Below, one piece after another: positions 27,167-37,002 of a stretch of 64,000 bases of DNA (positions within the stretch are counted from its first letter, which is position 1; every line of letters begins with the position of its first letter). The notes under the pieces are model-generated. The model had not been told where the DNA came from, did not search any database, and worked only from the letters and a program-made list of their open reading frames with translations. Origin of the DNA: Terriglobia bacterium (GTDB lineage Bacteria; Acidobacteriota; Terriglobia; Acidiferrales; UBA7541); contig JAIQFB010000003.1 in assembly GCA_020073485.1 (NCBI GenBank), forward strand, positions 141,387 to 205,386, read 5' to 3'. Position numbers and translations under genes: made by a program.

Positions 27167-27718
27167 TCAAGCTTCCAGCCTCAATACGTACGTGCGCACT
27201 CGTTTTGTGTCGTCCTCCACCGACCATACCTGCAATCCCTTTTTTCGCAGAATATCGATCCCGGGAGCGGGCAGGAACGTGGTGATCAGCTCCAGCATTT
27301 CTCCGGGTTTCAGGGTGGCCGCCCGCTGCAGCAGCGTAACCACCGGCATCTTGTTCGGGTCGGACATTTGCTCGTCGATCGAGGCCACAATCCTGGAAGG
27401 GTCAAACCATTCCGGCCGGGGCGAAAAATAGGAAACCGCGTCGGCGCTCGCCGCCTCGCCTGGCAAGTTCTCTTGTCCAACCGACGCGCGCAGCCGGTTG
27501 ACCAGATCGCGAACGTCCATGCGCGCCGCAGCGGCCGCCTGCCGCAGAGAAGCGACTCGGGCCACGCTCTTGCGCAGAATCGGATTCTTCAATTTTCGGA
27601 ACGGAGGAGCCAGGCCGATCAGCACATCCTCCAGCTCCGGAAAATGGTCGAGCAGAACCGCAACCTTGGTCGACGGCAGGATCGGGAATGCGCGCTCGCT
27701 CATTTCTTTCTCAGGCAT
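27167..27718 (-). CDS. DUF1858-type protein with C-terminal DUF2249-like domain
   Basis: The 183-residue protein starts with a DUF1858-like helical domain (about 10-70: KVAVLLDHFPELEDVLIGL, then LRKSVARVASLRQAA in pattern). A short DLVNRLR segment follows, then a C-terminal alpha/beta domain (about 110-183) resembling DUF2249/TusA-like folds. Such proteins often occur with nitric-oxide or nitrogen-oxide enzymes, but none is seen here. It is cytoplasmic, with no signal. The ATG at 27718 has GAGGG 5 nt upstream; an ATG at 27739 is the alternative. Confidence 0.6.
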   Translation of the reverse strand: MPEKEMSERAFPILPSTKVAVLLDHFPELEDVLIGLAPPFRKLKNPILRKSVARVASLRQAAAAARMDVRDLVNRLRASVGQENLPGEAASADAVSYFSPRPEWFDPSRIVASIDEQMSDPNKMPVVTLLQRAATLKPGEMLELITTFLPAPGIDILRKKGLQVWSVEDDTKRVRTYVLRLEA

Positions 27719-27852
27719 CGCGGCCCTCAATATTCGCAACGAATGATTTATAGGCCCCGATTGCCTTTGTAGATGTGATCCGGATCACGCCCGCCGGGTT
27801 GCGATCCGCGCGGCGCTAGCCTTGGACGTTCCGAACGGTGGTTTGAATTTTC

Positions 27853-27966
27853 GGGTGCCGCACTCTTCACGCTCTTCGTGAAGGGTGCGGGGTTTTCTTC
27901 CACGCAAGATAGAAGTGACGGAGCATCTAAACCCCGACCCTTGCAAACCAAAGGGTCGAGCACCCG
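27853..27966. repeat. Composite dispersed repeat, family E, copy 2
   Basis: It has the same two modules as 10441-10602. First is GCACTCTTCACG paired with CGTGAAGGGTGC, followed by ggggttttc. About 55 nt later comes ACCCTTG-AAAGGGT ending in CACCCG. It sits between two divergent genes. Confidence 0.75.
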
Positions 27967-28049
27967 GAAAACCCAAACCACTCACTCAGCGCAGCCGCAC
28001 CGCGGTGGTATCATTTGCCGGTGAGCGCGGATCAGTAGAATGCACGCGG

Positions 28050-28853
28050 ATGGATGTGCCGCCGCAAATGAATAATTTTCGAATCGCACTCGCCAATCTC
28101 CGCTTCCCGGCCTCTCCCGAGCAGTCGGTCACGCTGGCCGAACAAGCCATCGCTCAGGCGTCCGTCGAGTGCGCCGACCTCATCTGCTTTCCGGAATGTT
28201 TTGTTCCCGGGTACCGGGCAAAGGAGAAGCGGATACCGCCGCCCGATCCCGCGTTCCTTCAGCGCGCATGGTCCGCCGTTGCGGCAGCGGCGGCGAAGGC
28301 CAACATCGCGGTGATTCTCGGCACCGAACGCGTCGCCGATGGCGCCCTCTTAATCACCGCACTGGTTGTCAATCGGGATGGAACGATCGCCGGTTTTCAG
28401 GACAAAGTCCAGCTGGACCCTTCCGAGGAAGGCATCTATTCGTTCGGTTCCGGCAGGCGCGTTTTCCAGGCCGGTCCCGTGAGGTTCGGCATCGCCATCT
28501 GCCATGAAGGCTGGCGTTACCCGGAAACGGTTCGCTGGGCCGCGCGGCACGGCGCACAAATCGTATTCCACCCTCATTTCCATGAAGCCGAACCCGGCGG
28601 TTATGTGCCCTCAGCCTTCGCAGATCCCGCAAATACATTCCACGAGAAAGCCGTCTTATGCCGCGCCGCCGAGAACACCTGCTATTTCGCCACCGTAAAT
28701 TGCGCGAGCGCCGGATCGCCAACAACTTCCGCCGTGGCGTGCCCCGATGGAACGCTGCTCAGCTATCAGCCTTACGGCAAGGAAGGGTTGCTCATCGCGG
28801 ACATTGACTTCTCTGCTGCAACAGGCCTACTGGCCTCGCGCTGCAAATCTTGA
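28050..28853 (+). CDS. Carbon-nitrogen hydrolase (nitrilase superfamily)
   Basis: The 267-residue protein has the nitrilase-fold triad regions: the glutamate in ICFPECF, the lysine in QDKVQL and the cysteine in AICHEGW. It cleaves a C-N bond in an amide, carbamoyl or nitrile compound in the cytosol; the exact branch is not clear. The ATG at 28050 starts just before the conserved FRIALANLRF beta strand. In-frame sequence further upstream falls in the family E repeat and is probably untranslated. ATG at 28068 is also possible. Confidence 0.88.
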   Translation: MDVPPQMNNFRIALANLRFPASPEQSVTLAEQAIAQASVECADLICFPECFVPGYRAKEKRIPPPDPAFLQRAWSAVAAAAAKANIAVILGTERVADGALLITALVVNRDGTIAGFQDKVQLDPSEEGIYSFGSGRRVFQAGPVRFGIAICHEGWRYPETVRWAARHGAQIVFHPHFHEAEPGGYVPSAFADPANTFHEKAVLCRAAENTCYFATVNCASAGSPTTSAVACPDGTLLSYQPYGKEGLLIADIDFSAATGLLASRCKS

Positions 28854-28955
28854 CCGGGGAAGAGGTTTTGTTCTCCCCTCATCTCGCGCCCCGACCATTC
28901 TTCTCGGATCACGTTTACGTTGGGGGCTCGCTGTCTCGCCTCACAACAATAGACA

Positions 28956-28985
28956 TTGAGTGTATGCGCTCGGCTCCACTATAAT
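28956..28985 (+). promoter_or_regulatory. Sigma-70-type promoter for the PpiD-like gene
   Basis: TTGAGT at 28956-28961 and a perfect TATAAT at 28980-28985 are separated by 18 nt. They lie about 100 nt upstream of the GTG start at 29090 in an otherwise gene-free gap. Confidence 0.55.
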
Positions 28986-29089
28986 GTCTCGTTTTGCTAG
29001 GTGTGCGGTGGCTGGCCCGTTTTCCGAGAACGCTTTAATCTTCGGTTACCGGAAAACGCGGGCAGCGCTGTGCGGGAGGCTTTGCGGAC

Positions 29090-31009
29090 GTGCTTGACGC
29101 TCTTCGTGGTAAAAAAATGGGTGTGCGGATCATGCTCGGCGTGATCCTGGGAATTCTGTGTATTGGAATGCTGCTGTATCTGGTGCCGCAAGATACGGGC
29201 ACGGAGCTAACCGGTACGGACGTGGTCGCGCAAGTGGGCGATCAGAAGATCACCATGGCGGACGTGCAGGAGCAATTGGACCGCATCTCGCGCAACGGCC
29301 AGATTCCCGCCAGCATCCGCGGACTGTACACGCAGCAGGTGCTCGACAACCTGATTTTTGAAAAGAGCTTGGTGCTGGAGGCGGACCGGCTGGGCCTGCG
29401 GGTCACCGATGAAGAGCATGCCGACTTCCTGAAGAAACTCGTGCCCACGGCGTTTCAGGGCGATACGTTCATCGGCATGGACCGCTACACCGCCGAAGTT
29501 CAGGCGCGCTATCAAATGGCCGTGCCCGAGTTCGAGACGGCCATCAAGAACGAGCTGCTGCAGCAGAAATTCCAGCAACTAGTGACCGACGGTATCACGG
29601 CCAGCGACGCGGAAGTCCACGCCGAATTCCAGCGGCAAAATGAGAAGGTCAAGCTCGACTACGTGGTCGTCAAGCCGGACGATCTGCAAGCCAAGATTGA
29701 GGTCTCGGACGCCGACCTGGCCGCATACTTTGAGAAAAACAAGGGTGCCTACGTGGTCCCCGAACGCCGGACCGTGGACTACGCCCTGTTGGACCTGGCG
29801 CAGCTCAAACAGCGTGCCCAGGTGACCGAGGACGAGGAAAAAGTCTATTATCAGGGCCACATCAACCAGTACAAACTGGAAGACCGCGCGCACGTCGCGC
29901 ACATTCTCTTTAAAACCGTCGGAAAGACCGACGCCGAGGTCGCCGAAATCAAGAAAAAGGCGGATGACGTTCTCAACAAGGCCAAGCACGGCGGGAATTT
30001 CGCCGATCTAGCCAAGCAATACTCCGAGGACACGTCCAAGGACAAGGGCGGCGACCTGGACTGGATCGTTCGGGGGCAGACCGTCCCGGAATTTGAGGCT
30101 GCGGCGTTCAGCCTCCCCAAAGGGGCCATCTCGGACCTGGTCAAGACGCAGTACGGCTTCCACATCATTCAAGTGATCGATCGCCAGACAGCCCGCACGC
30201 AAACCTTTGACGAGGTCAAGGCAGGCATCCTGACGCAGTTGCAGCAGGAAAAGGCCGAGCAGTTGGGCGAGACGCTTTCCGGCCAGATCGCCGAGGAAAT
30301 CCGGCGCGCCGGGCGTGTCCCCATCGAAGAAATCGCGAAGAAGTTCGAGATGACCACGGGAGAGGCCAAGCTGGTCGAGGCCAATCAGCCCCTGCCCGAG
30401 CTTGGCAGTTCGCCAGCCCTGCTGGACGCCATCTTCCACCAGCGCGTGGGCGACCTGAGCGCTCCAATCCACACCGACAAGGGTTACGTGGTCCTGGCCG
30501 TAAAAGATATCCAGACGACGCATCCAGCAACCCTGGCCGAAGTTCGCGACCGCGTAGCCGGAGACCTGCGCCATGAGAAGGCCATCGATCTGGCCAAGAC
30601 TCGCGCCGAGGACCTCGCCAAGCGCGCCAAAGGCGGCGAAAACTTCGCCGCTGCTGCGAAGGCCCTGGGCTTCGAGGTGAAAACAAGCGAGCCCATCACT
30701 CGGGCTGGCAACGTGCCGGATGCAGGCAGCGCCAAGCAATTCGCCGCCGCCTTCACTCTGGCCGCCGGCCAGGCAGGCGATCCGGTCCCGCTGGGAGCAA
30801 ACTGGGCCGTCTATCGCGTGGCCCAGCACGATCCGGTGAATCAGGCCGACTTCGAGACGCAAAAAGCGAAGCTGGAAGAGACCGTTTTGCAACAAAAACG
30901 CCAGACGGCGTTCGATTTGTTCCGGACTTCGCTCCGAACGCGCCTGCAGCAAGAGGGTAAACTGCAGCTAAATGCGGACAATTTGAAGCGCTTGACCACT
31001 CCTGCTTAG
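29090..31009 (+). CDS. PpiD/SurA-like membrane-anchored peptidyl-prolyl isomerase
   Basis: The 639-residue protein has an N-terminal transmembrane helix (about 12-32), a SurA_N-like chaperone region (about 45-190) and one parvulin (PpiC) domain at about 266-363 (AHVAHILFK, YSEDTSKDKGGDLDW, FHIIQVID). A long C-terminal chaperone region follows. The design matches PpiD: anchored in the inner membrane, facing the periplasm and helping outer-membrane proteins fold. The GTG at 29090 is preceded by GGGAGG. A hairpin lies 40 nt after the stop. Confidence 0.92.
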   Translation: MLDALRGKKMGVRIMLGVILGILCIGMLLYLVPQDTGTELTGTDVVAQVGDQKITMADVQEQLDRISRNGQIPASIRGLYTQQVLDNLIFEKSLVLEADRLGLRVTDEEHADFLKKLVPTAFQGDTFIGMDRYTAEVQARYQMAVPEFETAIKNELLQQKFQQLVTDGITASDAEVHAEFQRQNEKVKLDYVVVKPDDLQAKIEVSDADLAAYFEKNKGAYVVPERRTVDYALLDLAQLKQRAQVTEDEEKVYYQGHINQYKLEDRAHVAHILFKTVGKTDAEVAEIKKKADDVLNKAKHGGNFADLAKQYSEDTSKDKGGDLDWIVRGQTVPEFEAAAFSLPKGAISDLVKTQYGFHIIQVIDRQTARTQTFDEVKAGILTQLQQEKAEQLGETLSGQIAEEIRRAGRVPIEEIAKKFEMTTGEAKLVEANQPLPELGSSPALLDAIFHQRVGDLSAPIHTDKGYVVLAVKDIQTTHPATLAEVRDRVAGDLRHEKAIDLAKTRAEDLAKRAKGGENFAAAAKALGFEVKTSEPITRAGNVPDAGSAKQFAAAFTLAAGQAGDPVPLGANWAVYRVAQHDPVNQADFETQKAKLEETVLQQKRQTAFDLFRTSLRTRLQQEGKLQLNADNLKRLTTPA

Positions 31010-31048
31010 CACTTAACTTACAGAAAACACATATGTTATAAACTTTCG

Positions 31049-31073
31049 GGCGAGGCTTGCATTCGGCCTCGCC
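31049..31073 (+). terminator. Possible terminator hairpin after the PpiD-like gene
   Basis: GGCGAGGC (31049-31056) pairs with GCCTCGCC (31066-31073) around a 9-nt loop. It lies 40 nt past the stop, but there is no clear T-run, so termination is uncertain. Confidence 0.45.
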
Positions 31074-31247
31074 GTGGGCTAGCATATTTGTGGTACTAGT
31101 TTTGAGCCTCACGCCAGGGGGCTAGAAATTCGACGCTGACACCTTCCCAGCGCTTAATACCTTTCGGCAGACTTCCGACTCGGTTCATCCCGGCAGCGGT
31201 TTTTCAAAACTCGGCCCTATTCACGAAACGTTCTGGTGAGGTGCACG

Positions 31248-31670
31248 ATGCCGTTGAAGACAAATCATCGCAATGAATATCAATGCTCGATCGAAGTGAA
31301 TCATAACGGAAAGTATTGCGTCCGCGTGCGGGCCACGTATACGCGCAAAGGATGGGTCCTGCCCGTCTATTTCCTTGCCTCGACGTTTGACCGCGCCATG
31401 AGAAAGCTGGAAGAAACCCTGCAATTCCTGCAGCAAAAGGAAGAGCGCCTGTGGTTCTGGGGCGTCGAGCACTCCGACGACCCCCAAATCTCCCAGGAAA
31501 TGGTCCAGGAAGCCGGGCTGCGCCTCGACCGCCGCATGGAATTCCCGCGCCGCTCGGCCAACGTCATCCTGTCGCCGGAAAAGCGCGTCCCGGCCGTTCT
31601 GCTGGCCCCGGTTCGCCGCGGGCTGGCGGATTCGATCGATACGGCGCGCATCAGCGCCGCAGGGAATTGA
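31248..31670 (+). CDS. Small protein of unknown function
   Basis: The 140-residue protein has no signal peptide and no recognised domain. The N-terminal half looks like an antiparallel beta sheet (EYQCSIEVNHNGKYCVRVRA); a helical segment follows (FDRAMRKLEETLQFLQQKEERLW) and then a C-terminal region rich in Arg and Pro. The ATG at 31248 is chosen because GAGGTG lies 5-6 nt upstream; a GTG at 31236 is in frame. It stands alone between convergent neighbours. Confidence 0.65.
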   Translation: MPLKTNHRNEYQCSIEVNHNGKYCVRVRATYTRKGWVLPVYFLASTFDRAMRKLEETLQFLQQKEERLWFWGVEHSDDPQISQEMVQEAGLRLDRRMEFPRRSANVILSPEKRVPAVLLAPVRRGLADSIDTARISAAGN

Positions 31671-31793
31671 ACGACAGGTTGGGGTTACGACTTCTTGCTT
31701 GAAACTGCTTCTCCGATGAGTGTAATTCGTTTCGTCCAACCGCAAGCAGACTGAATCTTTTCATTTTCAAGGCCTAGAGGGGGATGGCCACTG

Positions 31794-32975
31794 CTATTTG
31801 GTCCGGACGCGCACCCCGTCGCCCACCTCGTTCGATGGGTGCAGAATGACTTCTTCACCATCGGCGAGACCTCGAAGAATCTGCGCTTCCGATTCATTGC
31901 GCTGTCCGATCTCGACTTCGCGCTTTTTGGCGCGCCCACCCTCGATGGCAAATACGCTCCAGCCCTGACCTTGGCGAAACAGTGCGCTTTGCGGAACCTT
32001 CAGCGCTTTATCAGCCGACCAGATCACCGTTCGAGTTTCCACCCGGTAGCCGTCTCCCAAAGGTCCGGGAGGATCCACGAAGTCGGAAATGACGTTGACC
32101 CGCTTCTCTTCGATACCAAGTGCGGAAACCTTCGTGAAACCTCCGGGCTCGACCAGCCTGACGCGGGCCCGGATCGGGTGATCGCCACCCCATCCTTCCA
32201 ACAGGACTGGCATACCGGGCTGAACTTTCACGGCGTCCGTCGAGAGAACATCGGCGACGATTTCCAGGTGTTTGGCGTCACCCAGTGTCAGGATTGGAGT
32301 GCCCGCCGGAAGCACGCGCTCGCTTTTTTCGATCACGCGCAGCACGCGGCCCGAGACAGGCGACCGCAACAGGATCAGAGGCCCCGATTTACTGGTATCT
32401 TCGCCCAGTCCGACAAGGCCTGCTCGCGCGACTTTCACTTCCGAGTCGGCCACCTGGACACTGTATATGGCTGCGTCGAGTTCGGCCGCTGCGGTGATGT
32501 CCGCATTTCTAGCCTGTTCGAGGGCCTGCGTGGGAATGAGGCCATTGCGCGCCAATTGTTCGGCGCGCTCCCGATCCCGCCGGGTTTGCTCCCGGTCTTC
32601 CCGGGCATGCGTTTCGCGGGCGTGCGCCTGCCGCAGCGCCGCTTCCGAAGCTCCGACCCGTCCTAAAATTTCCTGGCGTTCGCGCTGGCTCAATGGGAGC
32701 GGATCAATGCGGGCAATGATTTCATCCCGTGCAACGGTGTCGCCGTCTTCCAGTTCGACGCGCAGCAGGCGGCCCGGAACCGGAGCCGACATGATGAAGC
32801 GGTCGTGGGCGCGGGTCTCCCCTTCCTGGTCAATCGTGACCTGAAGCGGTCCAGACTCGACACGCCCGGTTTCCACCAGCAGACGCGAGGGCATCAGGGC
32901 AAGAACGACGATCGCTCCAACTCCGACCGCTACCAGGAGCCAGAGCAAACGCCGCCGGTTTTTCTTGGCCTCCAA
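31794..32975 (-). CDS. HlyD-type membrane fusion protein of an ABC exporter
   Basis: The 393-residue protein has an N-terminal anchor (about 10-27), a split lipoyl domain around a helical hairpin (about 60-205, rich in ARETHAREDREQ-type coiled coil) and beta-barrel domains. It bridges an inner-membrane transporter to the outer envelope. The start is TTG at 32975, 1 nt beyond the permease stop, so translation is coupled. It is the last gene of the ATPase-permease-adaptor operon. Confidence 0.88.
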   Translation of the reverse strand: MEAKKNRRRLLWLLVAVGVGAIVVLALMPSRLLVETGRVESGPLQVTIDQEGETRAHDRFIMSAPVPGRLLRVELEDGDTVARDEIIARIDPLPLSQRERQEILGRVGASEAALRQAHARETHAREDREQTRRDRERAEQLARNGLIPTQALEQARNADITAAAELDAAIYSVQVADSEVKVARAGLVGLGEDTSKSGPLILLRSPVSGRVLRVIEKSERVLPAGTPILTLGDAKHLEIVADVLSTDAVKVQPGMPVLLEGWGGDHPIRARVRLVEPGGFTKVSALGIEEKRVNVISDFVDPPGPLGDGYRVETRTVIWSADKALKVPQSALFRQGQGWSVFAIEGGRAKKREVEIGQRNESEAQILRGLADGEEVILHPSNEVGDGVRVRTK

Positions 32976-32976
32976 T

Positions 32977-35340
32977 TCATTCCCTCGCTTTCAAAACCGC
33001 CACCAGATCGAGATTGCGAATCTTCCGTGCGATCAACAGGCCGGAGATGGCCGACGCCAGCGTGATCGTAATGAACGCGAACGCATACGTGCGGCCGCTG
33101 ATCACCAGCGGCATGCGGTACAGCTCCGACTGCATGGCGTACACCAGCAAGCCGCAGATTGAATAGCCCAACAGAAATCCCATCGGGATCGAGACTCCGG
33201 CAAGGATAGCCTGTTCGCCGAGCAGCATCCATCCAATCTCCGTGCGCGTGAAGCCCAGCACGCGCAAGGAAGCCAATTCGTGCGCGCGTTCCGACAGCGC
33301 GATAAGGGCGCCATTGTAAACAATGCCGAAGGCGATGACACAGGCAAAGGCGATGAGCGCGCCCGTCGAGAGGTTGAGACTTTCCGCGATGGTGTTCCGG
33401 AAGCTCTGGAGCATCGCTTCGCGGACGTTGACGCCGCTTACGGCCGGGGTCTTTTTCAGGAAGGAATACAATCCAGGCGCAACCAGAGAGTCCACCGACA
33501 AAAAGGCTCCGGAAATGGTCTCGCCCTCCCGCATCAGCCGGTTCAACGCACTGATATCCATATAGGCGGAAGTCCCGATCAGATCCTGGACGGTCCCTGC
33601 TACCATTACCCGGCGCACAGGACGCTGCCCTTCCAGGACTTCGATCGTGATGGTATCTCCGGGCGACACGCCGAGAATACGGGCCAGGCTTTCAGACAAG
33701 ACAATGCCCTCGGGGGGCAGGTCAATCACGCGCAAATTCTGATCGACGATGCGCCGCAAGTCCCTGTCATCGGAGAGGCCAAGGATGCCAACGCGCCGGG
33801 ACCGATGCTCGAATCGCAGCCTGGCGGGGACGGCGCGGAAAGGCTCCGCCCGGAGTACGCCGGGAAGTCTCTCCACCGAGTAACGCGCGGACGATCCGTG
33901 CGGCTCGTTGAACGTGATTCCGACGTCTTCGCGGGCTGCCCTTTGAAATTCCACCCGCACCAGATACTCGATGGCATCGTAAAAGTAGAAGCCCACGATG
34001 AGGATCGCGCCGGCAAACGCAAGGCCAACAACGGAAAGCGTCGCCTTCCAGGGGCGCCTTTCAAGATTTCGGAGAATCATTCGGGCGCTCAAGGATACAA
34101 AGCGCTGCAAACCAAGTCTTTCTGCAAATCCGGGCCGGAACCGCGCGGGTGCTTCGGGCCGCATCGCTTCAGCGGGAGGCAATGCCGCGACGGAGCGCAA
34201 GGCGTTCAGAGCGCCAAAGCAGGCCGCCCCGCCACTGATCGCGACCGCCGAAACAATCATGTTCACAGTGGGAGCAAAACGCAGTTCCGGGAAACGGAAA
34301 AAATCCTGGTACAACCTGGACAGGCCGCGGCCCAGCCAGATGCCGAGCGGTACTCCCAGCAGAGTTCCCAGAAGAACAGCAAAGATGGAAAATCCCAGGA
34401 AGTGCAGTCCGATTGACGTATTGCTGAATCCGAATGCCTTCAGCAGTCCGATGGCGCTGCGCTGGGTATGAACCAGCCGCGAAAGCACCACGTGAATCAG
34501 GAAGGCCGCCACCGCCAGAAAGATCGCGGGGATGAAAATACCGGTAATTCTATCCTGCACGATCTCGTCGGAAAGAAAGCGGTTTGAAACCTGGTCATAG
34601 CGGCCGTAGGCGCCAAGCCCGCCGTAAGGTTCCAGCAGGTTGTCCAGCCTCGAAATCACGCCGGCTTCGCTTCCTCCCGGAGACAGGGAAATGGAGACGT
34701 CGTTGAATCCGCCTTCCATATTGAAGGCGGGTCCCAGGGCTTCCCGGCTCATCCAGAACACGCCGAAGCGCTTGTTGTCCGGGAACACTTCGGCGCCACG
34801 AATTTCGTACACATACTCGGGAGAAAGCGCGATGCCCACGATCCGCAGAGGTTCCCAGCGGCCGTTGATGACGGCCCCAATCGTGGCGCCGACATCCAGC
34901 CGGTTGGCATTGGCAAAGGCTTCGCTGACGAGGACCTCGTCACGCCGTCCCGGCTCGATCGAGCGTCCGCGGCGAAGGCACAAATCATTCAAGGCTGGCG
35001 CGCCGCGCTCGGGAATGGAGACCAACCGGCCCAGAGCAGGCTCCGGCAGACCAGGGACATCGAGTGTCACTTCGACGACGATTCTCGTTTGGATTTTGGA
35101 GACACCGGGAATCGCCGCGATGGACGTTTCCAGGGAATCGGGGGCGCGTTTCAGCGAGGCGAAGACGTCGGCAAACCGGTACTTGGCATAATAGTCCCGC
35201 TGGGCATTGGCGATCGATTCGTAGGACCCGCGCATCGTCACGTACGTAGCGATTCCGCATGCCACGACCAGGGCGACCGTGATCAGTTGCCCCCGCATGC
35301 GCCACAGATCGCGCAGGAGTTTTTTGTTCAGCGCGGTCAT
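32977..35340 (-). CDS. ABC transporter permease with two FtsX domains
   Basis: The 787-residue protein has an N-terminal helix (about 20-38), a large periplasmic MacB-like domain, a first FtsX block (about 270-400), a second extracellular domain and a second FtsX block (about 660-780). This duplicated layout is typical of permeases that extrude lipids, lipoproteins or small molecules mechanically with a MacB-type ATPase. The adjacent adaptor gene supports export across the whole envelope. No TolC gene is nearby. Confidence 0.9.
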   Translation of the reverse strand: MTALNKKLLRDLWRMRGQLITVALVVACGIATYVTMRGSYESIANAQRDYYAKYRFADVFASLKRAPDSLETSIAAIPGVSKIQTRIVVEVTLDVPGLPEPALGRLVSIPERGAPALNDLCLRRGRSIEPGRRDEVLVSEAFANANRLDVGATIGAVINGRWEPLRIVGIALSPEYVYEIRGAEVFPDNKRFGVFWMSREALGPAFNMEGGFNDVSISLSPGGSEAGVISRLDNLLEPYGGLGAYGRYDQVSNRFLSDEIVQDRITGIFIPAIFLAVAAFLIHVVLSRLVHTQRSAIGLLKAFGFSNTSIGLHFLGFSIFAVLLGTLLGVPLGIWLGRGLSRLYQDFFRFPELRFAPTVNMIVSAVAISGGAACFGALNALRSVAALPPAEAMRPEAPARFRPGFAERLGLQRFVSLSARMILRNLERRPWKATLSVVGLAFAGAILIVGFYFYDAIEYLVRVEFQRAAREDVGITFNEPHGSSARYSVERLPGVLRAEPFRAVPARLRFEHRSRRVGILGLSDDRDLRRIVDQNLRVIDLPPEGIVLSESLARILGVSPGDTITIEVLEGQRPVRRVMVAGTVQDLIGTSAYMDISALNRLMREGETISGAFLSVDSLVAPGLYSFLKKTPAVSGVNVREAMLQSFRNTIAESLNLSTGALIAFACVIAFGIVYNGALIALSERAHELASLRVLGFTRTEIGWMLLGEQAILAGVSIPMGFLLGYSICGLLVYAMQSELYRMPLVISGRTYAFAFITITLASAISGLLIARKIRNLDLVAVLKARE

Positions 35341-35347
35341 GTTCGGG

Positions 35348-36055
35348 TCACCAAGTCAATTCAGATGGCGCGACCTTCTTCTCGTTCTTATGGATGTCGA
35401 TAATCTCGCCGCTGCTGATACGAATCACTCGATCGGCCATATCGGCGATCACGACGTTATGCGTGATGACCACGGTGATCGTTCCGAGTTCGCGGTTCAC
35501 GCGTTCGAGAACCTCCAGCACGAGCTTTCCTGTCGGGTAATCGAGTGCGCCGGTCGGTTCGTCGCACAGGAGCACTTCCGGCCGCTTGGCAATGGCCCGC
35601 GCAATGGCCACCCTTTGCTGCTCCCCTCCGGACATTTGCGCGGGAAAATGATTCAGCCTTTCCTCCAGGCCGACCAGGCGCAGGCATTCGCGCGGGTCCA
35701 GCGGATTCTCGGCGATTTCCGTGACAAGAGCGGTATTCTCAAGCGCGGTGAGACTCGGAATCAAATTATAGAATTGGAAAACGAACCCAACGTGCTCGCG
35801 CCTGTACCGGGTTAATTCTGCGGGCGCAGCGGCGGTCAGGTTGTGGTCCAGGTAAAACACCTCGCCCGACGTGGGCACGTCCAGGCCGCCAAGAATGTTC
35901 AGCAGGGTTGACTTGCCGCTTCCGGAGGGACCGAGCAACACCACAAACTCACCGGGGAAGAGCTCAAGGTCCACCCCGCGGAGTGCGTGAACTTCAACTT
36001 CGCCCATGTGGTAGACCTTGCTGACTTTCCGGACGTGAAAAACTGTATCCGGCAT
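35348..36055 (-). CDS. ABC transporter ATPase, MacB/LolD type
   Basis: The 235-residue subunit has Walker A GPSGSGKS (42-49), a Q-loop (FVFQFYNL), signature [14 protein letters not shown], Walker [12 protein letters not shown] and an H-loop THN. It powers the permease encoded 7 nt downstream. It is the first gene of the three-gene exporter operon. Confidence 0.94.
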   Translation of the reverse strand: MPDTVFHVRKVSKVYHMGEVEVHALRGVDLELFPGEFVVLLGPSGSGKSTLLNILGGLDVPTSGEVFYLDHNLTAAAPAELTRYRREHVGFVFQFYNLIPSLTALENTALVTEIAENPLDPRECLRLVGLEERLNHFPAQMSGGEQQRVAIARAIAKRPEVLLCDEPTGALDYPTGKLVLEVLERVNRELGTITVVITHNVVIADMADRVIRISSGEIIDIHKNEKKVAPSELTW

Positions 36056-36244
36056 TTCACGCCTCCGCCACAGGTCTTACGCTACTCGCATTCTTTCAAG
36101 TGGGCACCAAAAAATACGCTGGTCAATCCGACCGGATGAATCCGTGGGGCTTTTTGGAAGTTCTCGTCGCAGGGAACGCTGATCGATTCGGCGTTTCTCC
36201 CATTCATTCGCTCATTCTGTAAAGCCAACCCGGGAGCAGTTCCC

Positions 36245-36520
36245 CTACTTCTCGCGCAGAATCACTTCGCCCTGACCGACCGGATGGTCGTTCATCCACA
36301 AGCGATATTTATAGGCGCCCGGATTTACACCCGGGCGCGGGGGGCCGCTTTGCAGCTGGCGTCCCGGGGGCGCCTGGAAGACGTTGGATTGGAACGGGCA
36401 CCGGTTGGGGTCAAATTCGATCTTGAGATTGGCCGTGTCGGACAGCCAGACGACCTGGTCGCCTGAGCCGATCACGACAATTTCGGGAATCACGCCTACC
36501 AGAACAAGTTTCTCCGACAT
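36245..36520 (-). CDS. Small beta-rich protein, possibly cupredoxin-fold
   Basis: The 91-residue protein from the ATG at 36520 has a pattern reminiscent of small cupredoxins: SGDQVVWLSDTANLKIEF, then RCPFQSNVF, then a glycine-tyrosine strand GAYKYRLWMN. It keeps only one Cys and one clear His (DHPVG), so a complete copper site is not seen. There is no signal peptide from this start. The longer in-frame upstream sequence crosses the repeat at 36597-36690 and is unlikely to be coding. Confidence 0.5.
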   Translation of the reverse strand: MSEKLVLVGVIPEIVVIGSGDQVVWLSDTANLKIEFDPNRCPFQSNVFQAPPGRQLQSGPPRPGVNPGAYKYRLWMNDHPVGQGEVILREK

Positions 36521-37002
36521 CGCTGCGCGCCCCTCCGGCGCATCGCGAAGATAACACAGCGGGCTGCATTCGCGCTCGAAGAATGAGAGGCCACTCGTCT
36601 CTGTGCTCTCTGTGTTCGCCGTGTTCACTGTGCAAAAGCCTTGCAGCAACCTTGAAAAAGCCTGTAGCACAGAGGGCCCAGAGTACACAGATGCCAAAGA
36701 GAAAACCGGGAGAGAATCAATTTGCCCCTACCGATCTCCCCTTGCCGATTGAGTAAGCGCGGCCATATTGGCGGTTGCGCGCGGGGGAGGATTCGCGCAA
36801 ACTAGAGCATGCTGGTGTTCTTGCTTTCGATGGAGAATCCCGGCGCCCGCAGCGGGCAAGGGTGTTACCCGCCGGAGCGCTTCAAGCAATCATAGCGGCC
36901 GCCCCGCACTTTGCCGCAGAAGACAAAAGCCGGCTCTGCTCATACCCCGGTCGCCCCTGCAAGCAAGGGCGAGGAGCCCGCCAAGAATGAGGTTTTGACG
37001 TC
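36521..37002. other. Gene-free gap upstream of the aminotransferase
   Basis: It contains the CTCTGTG-type repeat (36597-36690). The remaining 300 nt show no convincing coding frame, promoter or structured RNA by eye. Confidence 0.4.
36597..36690. repeat. CTCTGTG-type low-complexity inverted repeat, family G
   Basis: tctctgtgctctctgtgttc at its left is roughly complementary to gcacagagggcccagagtac at its right, with about 45 nt between. A fragment of the same type (tctctgtgtactttgcg) occurs near 38683. Confidence 0.5.
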